In this document: one piece after another, positions 38,976-49,700 of the stretch
How positions within the stretch are numbered: position 1 is the first letter of the stretch
How the letters are laid out: each line of letters starts with the position of its first letter
Position numbers and translations under genes: made by a program
The notes under the pieces: generated by a model
The model's input: only the letters and a program-made list of their open reading frames with translations
Databases searched by the model: none
What the model was told of the DNA's origin: nothing
Assembly: GCF_002775205.1 (NCBI RefSeq)
Contig: NC_036462.1
Span: 27,283,084 to 27,347,083 of the forward strand
Source of the DNA: Xiphophorus maculatus
Lineage: Eukaryota; Chordata; Actinopteri; Cyprinodontiformes; Poeciliidae
DNA: 64,000 nt
Direction: 5' to 3'

Positions 38976-41900
38976 ATCAAGATGACCTCGAGTGTGTGAC
39001 AGTTGCCAAGAGACTAATGGCGGGTTTGACACACGATCTCCGGACCAGCTCTATCTCAGCAGAAGGCTATGTATTCTTGGAGTGAATGACAGGCAAGGTG
39101 AGGCAATGAGCTTCACAACAAGCCCGGCTCTGGTCCCACACAGGGACAGCCTCCCGTTTAAGAAGAGAGACCAAAGAGTGAGCTCCCCTCAGCAGCAGCA
39201 GCTGCTGCAATGCGACGCCACAAACTTCAAGGCACCCTATCCGTACAAGAGCCACACCGACTTAAAGACGAACCACATGGGTCTGTTTCGGCCTGTGCCG
39301 AGGCGGGTCACGGCCCTGTACCAACCCTGGATGCAGGTACAACCCCCTCCCAGGCCCAAACAGCACATCCCGTCCGCCTTCAGAGAGCACCACGGCTGGG
39401 CAGAGTGGAGAGACTTCAGTCCTCTGCCTCCCAGATGGGACTTTTCCCATCAGTACCAACTGCAGAACCATTTATCCGGAGCACGGGCTCTCCACTCTGG
39501 ATATCCAAACTATGTCTCTAGACTCAGCGCGGGGTCTCTGATGTCCGAGGGCATCCAGAGGGGGAGCGGAGGCTGGGAGAGGCTCAAAGTGTTAAAAGAC
39601 AAAACCTATGGCTCTCACAAAGGTCCCTATGCCAGGAGAGGAGAAAGAAGAACTGATGATTTGCACAGAGCTGAAAGAGGAGGCGCTTACCTACCTCACT
39701 CCACGCATGAGGACAACACTTTGAAGCACAGTTCATTGTTCAACTCTACAAAAATTACATCTGGACAATCCCTCATGAGAGTTTCCCCCAACAGCCTAAA
39801 CGGCACAAGCACTCCCATGAAAGAAAACAAGCAGAGGTCTCCTGTGGTGCCCCTGTCCACTCCCACCGGCCCTAACCGCTTCCCCTGGCTGCTGCCCCAC
39901 TTCGTCGCCGGGTCCCTGATTGAGCTCAGAGATGGCCGGCTGAGGAGGGTGGAGAACCTGCAAACCGAGGACTTCCTGCTCGGCTCTCTGGCCTGCCCGG
40001 ACCTGCGCCTGAGCTGCTGCACGGTGCAGAGCATCTCCCCTTCAGCCGCCTCCTCCGTCTCCCGCCTCCTCATCCTGCTTCACGAGCAGCAGTCCCAGGT
40101 GAGGGGAAATCACTCAGTGGCTATTATTATTATGCACCGTGGCCGGCGGCCCCCGCACAAATAGCTGTTAATAGTCCTTTTATACGGCGCGTCAAGCCTC
40201 TTTCACTTCATCGCAGTTGCAAGATGAATCATTTGAAATATCGCAAGTTCTTTTACGCTTTTGAAAATGAGCCAACAAAAGAAACAGATTGACACTTTCA
40301 AATATAAATGTAGATTTTAGTAACCAAACCCCGCTAGCATCTCCTATAATATCCACCTACATTCAACACTGACTGCAAATTGAAACTACAGCTGCTGCTT
40401 GGAAAAAACAAGTCAAACAAGAACAGATGTCATTGTTAAATACAACCAAAATTACAAGTGGTTTCTCCAAATTGAACACAAAAATTACACTTTTAATTAC
40501 GAGCGGTCGCCGCTTGTAAAGTTAGACGGGAAATACATAATTAACAGCAATAGTTTGGTCCTACGTTTTCAGATAACACGCTGGACGTGTCGAGAGTGAA
40601 AGAATCGAAGATTTAAGGAATGAAGAAAATATTACCCGAGCGACAACTAAAGCGGTTCAGTCTCGCCAGCAGCAGGAAAATATTTAAAGTTCTCAAAACC
40701 CAGCTTTTGTTTTAACAGTCCACTTCCGCTTATCGGCAGGTTAATTAAAACATTAGCTAAATATTTAGCTGGCAACCTAAACATTTAGCAAGCTAGATAT
40801 TTTTGGTTTGAGCTCAATATTTAGTTTGTAAGACCAAACTACACATTTAGATTAAACATTATATGTTTAGTTTAGATTAAGTTAAATTAAGTTTTTAGTT
40901 TGGAAAATAAATAGTTTGTAAGCTCAACTATGATATTTATAAATGCATGAAAATGAATGACACACATTACCTACTGTGAATAGTGGTTTCATAAAATGTA
41001 TATATATATTTTGTTTTAAGTGTTGCTTCTGCTTAAAATGAGTATTTTATAATGATGCTATTTATATATCTTTTCATTTTGAGTCTTTAAAATACCATAA
41101 TATGCACTTAGCTACTTTTTTGTGTGTCTAATTATGTCATTTTAAAATGATAAGTCAGACTTTCTGATCAATTACTCCATACTTTAGTAGCTTTTTTTCA
41201 CAGTACCTTTTCACTCTCACTTGAGTAATTTCTAATTTTTACTTTTACTTGAGTAAAAATAGAACAAAGTGGTGCTACTATTAGAATATTTTGGTGCTTG
41301 GGGGTTCCTCTTTCTGCCACCAGGTGGCGTAAGTACTGTTCCTTTAACTTCAAACATGAACTGTGCTTCCCAAGTATCATTCTGGTGTCAGGTCCATTTT
41401 TGTGTTTCCTTTTCCCTGCAGTGAAATGTGACTGTCACCAGTCCAGATATTTGAGGTGTCTCAGTCTGAGACCACAGCTGGTTTGTGATTGTGTATTTTT
41501 ATAAGGATTTCTACTTAAAGTAGGATTTCTTGTTGAATTTATATGATATTTAAGTAAATTTAGATAAAATATTTAAACTGTTTTAGTTAAATGTATTTAT
41601 TGCTACATGAACCAAATTTGCTGTTTGGGTTAAATCATTGTAGCTGCGTCTGTAACATCATAGCAGGTAAGTTTAGTGCTCTAACAGAGCAACATTGCAC
41701 ACATTATTGTGTAACTGGCTTGTGTGTGTGTGTGTGTGTGCGTGTACGTCCTCCCTTCAGGAGCTGGTGGATGTGTACGTGGAGTACCCTTTCTTTGTGC
41801 GCGGGCAGGGCTGGTCGTCCTGCAGCCCCCAGAAGACAGCCCGTCTTTGCGGCCTGCAGTGCCGTCAGCTCAGTGTGGGAGACGTCTGCTTGGCCCTCAC

Positions 41901-42099
41901 GCCCGTCTCCGCTCCCGAGCCGCTGCCATCAGACTCCCCACGGCCAAAAACTGCCCCCAAAGAACCCGAGGACAGTCTTGATTCCCCAGAGGCAAACGCT
42001 GCGCTGTGCAGCCAGGTTCTACCTGAACCGAAGGAGCTCTCAGGGGAGCAGAGAACGGGGACAAAGGCGTCCCGCAGGAGGCACTGTTCGGCCCCGTGA
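38976..42099 (+). CDS. Ataxin-1 family protein with AXH domain (compact, no polyQ)
   Basis: Putative nuclear RNA-binding transcriptional co-repressor of the ataxin-1/ataxin-1-like family. Coding exons 39106-40098 and 41761-42099 join in phase 0 to give 443 residues. 38976-39105 is probably leader, after the acceptor at 38975. Near the N-terminus, residues 14-20 (SLPFKKR) resemble the ataxin-1 start region. The AXH domain runs about 258-385: LPHF..GS at 263-269, VENL.TEDF, then VEYPFFVRGQGWSSC and LSVGDVCLAL. The intron splits the AXH domain where I recall the ATXN1 intron doing so. The protein ends in RRRHCSAP, related to the RKRRWSAP motif that binds 14-3-3 and U2AF65 in ATXN1, but without the Trp. 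There is no polyglutamine tract, only QQQQ at about 28-31, and it is about half the length of human ATXN1 (815). The start is chosen because an in-frame stop lies at 38983. HBP1 also has an AXH domain, but no HMG box is present here. Confidence 0.87.
41170..41300. repeat. TTACTTGAGTAA-type MITE fragment in intron
   Basis: TTTTACTTTTACTTGAGTAA and related blocks, found again inverted at about 42,295-42,420. Diverged, family not named. Confidence 0.4.
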
Positions 42100-42133
42100 A
42101 ATTCAACCACTAGGGACGCGGTTTTCAAATGAT

Positions 42134-42950
42134 ATATTGTGCCTTGCAAAAGCATTCACACCTTTTGAACCTTTTTACACTTTGTCACATTAAAACCACA
42201 AACTTAAGAATAATTTCCTAGTGACTGACCAATACAAAGTAGCACAAAACTGAAAGTGGAAAGAAAACAGCAGGCGATTTCCATTATTGTCAGAGGTGGG
42301 TTACATTTACATGAGTAACTTTTTTAGGGAAAAAAATGTATAGGAGTAGTTTTAGCTGACTGTACTTTTTACTGTTACAAGTAATATGAACTATTGCTAC
42401 TTTTTCTTTTTTAGATTTATTTTCCATTTAAAGAAACTGACTTCAGAGATAAAGATTTTTAGATTTCTGCTACGTCTGAGCTAACGGTTATACTAATCTG
42501 AGCATAATTACTCAGTTTTGTCTTACTGCTTAAATTAAATCCTCCTTTTACTGTGTCCCCCAGCAAAATTCCTCTGGAGCCAGGTCTGGTGCACCAACAC
42601 TGGTTCCAGCCCAGGGGCCCACATCCTTGTAAATCTGGCCCCAGTGGTAACACTTGGAAATTTCTGATCGTAGACGGTCTGGCTGAGCTTTAGCTGTTCT
42701 CACAAGAATAATTATCCAGAATTTGCACAGATGATAGAGACATGGCCCAAAAAAATTTCAGCTGTAATTGTAGCAAAAACTACAACTACAATTTGTTTTA
42801 TTTCTAAAACAAAAACAGAACATGGAAACCATCAGCATTTCTTTTTGGTCCACCACACAAACTCCTAAAAAAAAAAAGGCACTTGTGGTTGTAGCGTGAC
42901 AAAAATCGGAAAAATTTCAGGGGTGGGAACGGTCTTGTAAGGCACTGTTG
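42134..42950. mobile_element. Tc1-like relic
   Basis: Left end TGTGCCTTGCAAAAGCATTC and right end GGGAACGGTCTTGTAAGGCA are inverted tips of the common fish Tc1 family. The interior has lost the transposase and carries another repeat (42,295-42,420). It begins 35 bases after the stop of the ataxin-1 family gene, so may supply its 3' UTR. Confidence 0.7.
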
Positions 42951-43800
42951 ATCTGGGATTTCTTTGGATTTGTGCTGTGATCAGCGTCTTGTCTTTCTAC
43001 CTCCTGGATCATGCTTCTGTGCTTGACTTGTCATCTTTATTGGCTTTTAAGTAGTCTCAGCTAAAGAGGACAGCTACGGTGAGCTCACCTCTCAGGGTTA
43101 AAGGTCATGTAATATGTCGTTAAGTGATAACGGAGAACCAAAGCATGAACTGATGTTGCCTTGGTGAGTTGCACTGTTCCGACTTAAACTCCTTTTCTTG
43201 CAATTCTGACGATATCTGCTCCTTTGTGGGATTTATGCCTCTCAGGTCTTTCACTGCATCTAAAGTTCAACTCTCTACTGCCAAATAACATGTGAACCGA
43301 CTGATTCTGAACTGCAACACTTGTAAAGCTTCGTTCTACCTCTCTCTTCAATGTAGGATCTGTGTTTCTGACTTGTGTGGGCTGTGACGTGACACGACGG
43401 AAGCACCAAGCAGAGATACTTGATTTTTTTTTCTGGTTCTTTCAAGTTGAAATTGTGTAAAAAACCCAAAAAAAACAACACCACACAAATAATTTTTAAT
43501 GGGATGAAATTAAAGAGTGAATCACGTGACTTCATCTGTAAGCATTTGCACCCACTTGTTATCTCTCTTTGTTTTCATTTTGTAGCTGACAACAACTGGA
43601 TGAAGAAAGCGTTTATGATCTAATACAGATAAAATGGAAAAATGCAACAGCGACGAGTTTAGCGAACAAATTCCATTTGAGTTAGGAGTAGGACGAAATA
43701 TCATGTGATCAGTTTTTATTCACATGCATAAATAGGGCTGGATTCCCGTCAAAAATAAAAATACTGACGAGCAGGTGTAGTTTTTGACCCGGACAAAAAC
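42951..43800. other. Intergenic DNA, no gene seen
   Basis: Between the convergent ataxin-1 family gene and bmp7; no coding region recognised. Confidence 0.35.
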
Positions 43801-43804
43801 TACA

Positions 43805-44103
43805 ACTTCACACCAAACGCATCTGACGCTTCAAGTTTGACGTGTGTGCACTTTGAATGCAGACATTTTGCTCTACACCTAGCGTTAGCCGTGTCAAACG
43901 TGTCAAAATCCCTCAAGCCGTTGTTTTCCGTTGCCGGCCTATTTGTGGCACACATTGGACGCTCTTTACGCGCCAAACGGTTCAAATCGCGCCATGCTAG
44001 AAGCCTAAAACGCTCCATGACGTGGCCTCGACGTGCCTCCACATAGACTTTGAATGTTAGCCAGACAAGCCTGGCGCTCAAAACACGTTTGATGTGAACG
44101 CAC
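43805..44103. mobile_element. MITE with TTCACACCAAACG ends
   Basis: TTCACACCAAACGCATCTGACGC at left and the complement of AAACACGTTTGATGTGAACG at right are inverted, 299 bases apart. GC-richer than its flanks; no transposase. Confidence 0.65.
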
Positions 44104-45503
44104 CAGAAGAATATAAATATTATTAAATCACGTTTTCAGCTGCGACCAGATCCACATTTTTCGTTGCGTGCAACTATGCTAACTAAGTGTAAGCGCTATT
44201 AGAAAATATGGCTGCGCATGAACCTAAACAGCAATGTTGAAGTTGAGGCCTAATTCAAGACCTCTAAAGAGATTTTACGCTGGGTTTTTTTTTTTTTAAA
44301 TCGCCAGGTCGGCATCTGATCTCTAATTCAAAATCTAAGAGTTACTATTCATTGAACTATTCCATGCTTTTATTATTAATCCGTTAATCTTTCTCTGCAC
44401 ACACAAAAGAGTATATTTTCGCAGCATTATTTTATTTTGTTGCCTAAGATTGAGATCAGTCTGAATGATTCGACACCACTAACATATTCTTTTTTGAAAT
44501 CTTAACTCCATTTGCTGAAACATAAAAAGAAGAAAAATTTCAAACTGAGCCATCCATCCAGCTAGATGGACTCCAATTTCACAATTTCTAACCATTCTCT
44601 TATATTTGACCTTTTGTTAAGATTTGCAATGATTTCCATAACTCACCAAAGAGCTGATTTGGTTCACGTCTCTGCAAAACTAACTCACAGAGAGGTTTTC
44701 AATCCACCTTTGCTTTGTCTCCCTCTTCATTTCTTGAGCTCCTGATTGAGGAAATGGCACCACCTGCAGCTTTTTGTTCAATAAATACTTCACAGAACCC
44801 AGGCGCAGCAGTAGATTTTCCATGTTGTTCTGCAAACAAACACACATGAAGAGTAACTCTCTGAGCCGATAGGGTATTTAGCTGGGTCCAGTTACATAAT
44901 TAACTTAGTTTTTGTTTTTGTGCCATTTCTAACCCAAAAGGACCATGTGTGAATGTTCTTGTAGATAAAAACACCGCCTGCATCCGCTGTTTCCAGTTGA
45001 CCTTTTTAATCAGGCAAAGTTAAACCTCTGCAGCTTTGGTTTGATACTTCAGGGCAACTGTTGTTTACAGGTAATGGACACTATAAAGATGAATCACTGC
45101 AACCTTGTCCATCTACACTGCCAGGTGGAAAACATGTCATCAACTGGACTTAACAAAGAAAATAGGTAAGAGCCTCCCACCGGATAATTACAGCGTGGAT
45201 TGTAAGTTTAAAGCAGGTGGCAAGTTATTTACCCTCAGTAGTGCGATGAGTAGCATCTCATTTCTTGAACAACCATGTAAGAAGGCGCATCATGGAAAAT
45301 GTGGCGATGGGCTCCAGGAAGCTCAAATTATTGGCCTGTATCAAGCAAAGGCAAATGATCGCTGGAACTACTGAAATGGAGTCAACAACCGTCCAACGCA
45401 TTTTTAAAATTGGGATCAATATTAAGAAGAACCATCATTTTTATGTAAAAAATATTTTTGGAAAAAATTATCACGATTGTTTTCTTTCATAGAAAAAGAT
45501 TAC

Positions 45504-46057
45504 TTAAAGCTAAAGTATGTCGCTTTTATATGTATGTACATATAGAAAAAGATGTTTTTACATATTTGTTTAAGTTATCACCCTGTGACAGATAATCTGT
45601 GATAAACTCTCTCCTCTGTCTTCTCCCAGTGTTCCCAGTACTAACTGCAGAAATACACCACTCAGTCAGAAACAGCCAATCAGAGCCCGAAGGAGGGTCT
45701 TAGCGCTGTCAATCACTCATGTACGAATGCCACTCACACCCTTCCGCTTTCTCTCTAGACTGGTTGACCACATAGCCTGCCATGAATGCTGAGGCTAGCT
45801 AACATGGGCTTCGATGATGGTGAATAAATGGTTTTCCTGGAACGGTAAATTGTTTCTCCGCCATTAACACATTTAGCAGCACGTAGACGAGGATGATAGA
45901 CAGCACTAAGACCCTTCTCCTGTCTCTGATTGGTTGTTTTTGACTGGGAGAGGTGCATCTCTTCAGACAGCAACGGCAGCACTGGGAGGAGTTTGATCGT
46001 TTCATAACAAATACGGAAAAAACTTACTTTTGTAAAAGTTACATCCTGTGGCTTTAA
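45504..46057. mobile_element. MITE flanked by TTAA, piggyBac-like
   Basis: Inverted ends AGCTAAAGTATGTCGCTTTT and AGCCACAGGATGTAACTTTT (complement of right end), each directly next to TTAA, the piggyBac target. 554 bases, no transposase frame. Confidence 0.65.
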
Positions 46058-46209
46058 GCTTTTCATGAAATTAAATTGTTAAAAAATAAAACAACTCAAG
46101 GCTATGTTCAGTTGTAAAAGTAAAAAAACATTTCCACACGCACAACGCGAAGGAAAATCAAGGGATTAGAATTAAACAGCTGTGTCCCCTTAAAAAAAAA
46201 TTGTTTTTA

Positions 46210-46440
46210 AAAAAGCAATCATCCAAGGATCCATTGGGTTCAAATTGTGCAAGAGTAGTTGCGTGCGGTCAAACCTTAACTCAACAGAGAATCTTTGGGA
46301 TGTGCAGAGCAGTGTGACTCTCCCATCATCTCTAAAATATGGAGGTACAAAAGTTAGGCAAATCTGGACAAACTGCGGAAGTTTTCAGACGACGAGTGCC
46401 GTAAAGCTAAAGGCGATCCGGCGTGACTAATTTTTTGGCT
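46210..46440 (+). mobile_element. Tc1-like transposase fragment
   Basis: A frame around 46,245-46,430 reads SNLNSTENLWDVQ, close to the Tc1 DLNPIENLWDV motif. Degenerate. A possible HTH-like fragment of the same element lies at 45,290-45,430. Confidence 0.5.
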
Positions 46441-46786
46441 GGGCAGTGTGGGCAGCTGTCAAACGTTGCACACCTGACCCAGGAAACCCAGATTCATTCA
46501 GAAGACTGCAAATCCAGTACGTGATGCTTCAGATCCAATCTCTGCAAACTGTTAACTTCCTCTAAGTTTGGTTTGTGCTCCAAAAGTCTTCAAAAGTCTG
46601 AAATTTTCTCCTTTTAGACATAGTCTGCTGTAGCTGCTCCTTGTCATAGCGATTCACCACTTTGGCTCAAGCGTTTGTAGACCAGAGAGTCCATCTTCTC
46701 TTGCGTCCAGCCACTCCACTCCTCTTTCTGCCCCATGACATTATTTTACACTTGCAGAAGTCGGGCAAAAGGCATTAAAAAAAACG

Positions 46787-49700
46787 TTAATGACAGCCAC
46801 AGGCTCTGACCACCATGTTGCGGTACTTCTTGAGGATGACGTTGGAGCTGTCGTCAAAGTACAGCACCGAGATGCCATTGAGCTGCGTTGGGGCGCAGCA
46901 GGGCTGGGGGACTGTCTCCGGGTTGATGAAGTGCACCTGCGGTTAGAGGAAGTACGAGTTAATCTGCAGAGCACGTGGAGGCTGTTGTGAAAGTACCAGC
47001 GATCAGGGACTGTTTGGGACTTACCAGAGTTTGCACGATGGCGTGATTGGTGGCATTCATGTCGGAGTTGAGAGGGAAAGCACACTCGCCCTCACAGTAA
47101 TACGCAGCGTAGCCCTCCGGCGCTATTATCCAGTCCTGATCAGAGGAAAACCACAACCACAGTAACTGACGCTGCCTACAATAAAACTGCGTGTAAAATG
47201 ATATCCTTTGCTTTGTACCTGCCATCCTAAGTCTCTGAAACTGACATAGAGCTCGTGTTTCTTACAGCCCTCTTTTGATAATCCGAAGGCATCTGAAACA
47301 TGCAAACCCAAGGTTTTAGCACAAAACATCAGGGAGACCATCGCTCCATGCTGGCAATATTTAACGTCTTAAGTACCAGTTCCGGCCTCTGCTGCCCTCA
47401 GTGCTTCTTGGACCGCTTTCTGTTGTTTGGAGCGGTTTGACTGCCGTCCTTTTTGGCCGGGGGCCGAGCGAGCGCCACGGAACCGCACCTCGTTGACTTT
47501 AAAAAACACAACGAGAAAGGGCTGCTTGTCTTTAGGCTCACTCCCAGTCAGCAGCCCAGCTCTTCTGGGATTCCTCTTCTGGCCTTTGCAGGGCAAGATT
47601 TAAGTCAAGTCCAGTTTATCTGTACAGCACATGTCAGCAACAAGGCAGTTCAAAGTGCTTTATGTCATAAAAACATTGTAGCCAATTTGTCAAAAGCCAT
47701 CATCAAAATCATCAAGCAAATACGCACCAAATATGTTGATCAACAACAGCTGTCTGATTTGTTTAGGCAGTGCGGTTACAGTAATCAGTGCCACTAAACA
47801 GGATATTGGACCTTTGATTCTATAAATGTTCTTCAGCTGATAGAAGGCCGACTTTGTAACTGTCTTTGTGTAGCGATGAAGGTTCAGGTCAGAGTTCATC
47901 GCTACACCCATATTTCAGGGCTGATCGCTAGTTTCCAGCTGTAATAACAGAAGCTGCATGCTGACTCTTGAACTTTCCTCTTTAGGTCCAAAGCTGATAA
48001 GTCCAGTTTTGTTTTTGTTCCACATCAGGAAGGTATGGCACATCCACACACTGACTAGTTCTAAGCGTCTCTTCAGTGCATGGATGGGTTCAAAGTCACC
48101 TGATGACGTTGTATTGTAGAGCTGTGTATCATCTTCATAGTAACGATACCTAATCTTATTTTAAAGTATAAAGAGCTGGCTAAATGTGGCAAAAATACAC
48201 ATCTAAGCTCCAACAAAACTGGGAATTATTCTTCTACACTAAATGTGAAAAATGCACAGATCATCTCAGATCATAGGAACACTGTTTTATAAACCCTTGA
48301 ACTTCAATAACTGGCTTTAATGGTGATATCGACCAAAGTTTATTGGTATTTACACAAAGAACTGGCAGTTATGGTTCTGCTATTATTAATCTTCCAGTTC
48401 TTGTAGCTCCCAAAGCAAGAAAAAGTGTAAAAATGAACAAAGTAGCTTTTATCCAGATTCCCTTTAAATTTTTAGCTCTGGTTCCATGTATCTTCTGTAA
48501 ATACAAACTTTGCGATGCCCGTGCAGGATAACCGTTGGTACTGACTGTTGTTGTCCTCGAGAACCAGGTGCAGTCCCAGGTTCTGCTCAGGGCTGAGCTG
48601 CCACAGGGTGCTGGTAGCGGTCAGATCAAACACAAGCCATCCGTCATCTGAAGCCCAAACGTCTCGCTGATCCAGAAGTAGCAGTGCCACATCGCTGGAA
48701 GAGCAAAAATGTGATGTGATATTCAATCAATAACATTAATGTTTCTGCACGCTGAAGCGTTTCCACCTGTTGAAAACATTTGGGGGGGGGGGAAAACGTC
48801 GACAAGAACGTCGACAGCGTTCTTGTTTTAAAGCTGGTAGACTCCACTCAACAAAAAGGGAGAAAAGAGGTTACAGATGAATAATCTAAACGTAATCTCA
48901 CATTAGAAACCCAGGGACTTTTACTCTAAAATAAATTCAGTCTCACTTGGGCTTTAAACTTGGCAAAGTACAACAAGCATTTTCAAGTAAAAGATGACAC
49001 ATCCAGTTTTTATTGCTGAGAATAGCAAAAAATATTTTATTTTATACACCAAGATAATTGAAGATTTAAACCTTTCTTGGGTTGAGAAAACATGCAAGAC
49101 AGTGACGTTTAGATACCTCCTTTATTTAACAAAAACAAGCTTGTCTTTTAAAATGTATAAAAAAAATATTTGGTGTTTAGATTATAATATACAGCTCTGG
49201 AAAAACTGAGGAGCCCACTGCACTGAACCCCATTGAAAACCTGCTGGTTATTCCACCAAATATTGATTTCTGAACTCTTCCTGAGTTAAAACATTAGTTT
49301 TGTTGTTTCTAAATGAATATTAACTTGTTTTCTTTGCATATTTGAGACCTGAAAGTGCTGCATCTTTTTTTTTTTTATTCGGACCATTTCTCATTTTCTT
49401 CAAATAAATGCTAAATCTTTGGTTGGAATTTCAGAGACATGTTGTCAGTAGTTCAAAGAATAAAAGAGCAATGTTGATTTTATTCAAACATAAACCTATA
49501 AAGAGCTGTATATATGATTTTTAAGGGAAAAAAAATCTAGATCAATCTCCAAAACCGGTTTTCACATAAACAGGGATTCAGCTCTCAAACCTCTTGTCTT
49601 TGTAAGGAATTTCAAAGACAATTGAGCTGCTTGCAGACGTCAGGGTGACTTGTCCTGCTGCCTTCGGGTCTGTTTGGGGTTGTCTGTGAATGACAATGGT

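Noticed and set aside
45130-45440. Open frames resembling a transposase N-terminal helix-turn-helix
   Set aside because: Similarity is too weak for a separate feature; mentioned only as possibly part of the 46.2 kb Tc1 fragment.
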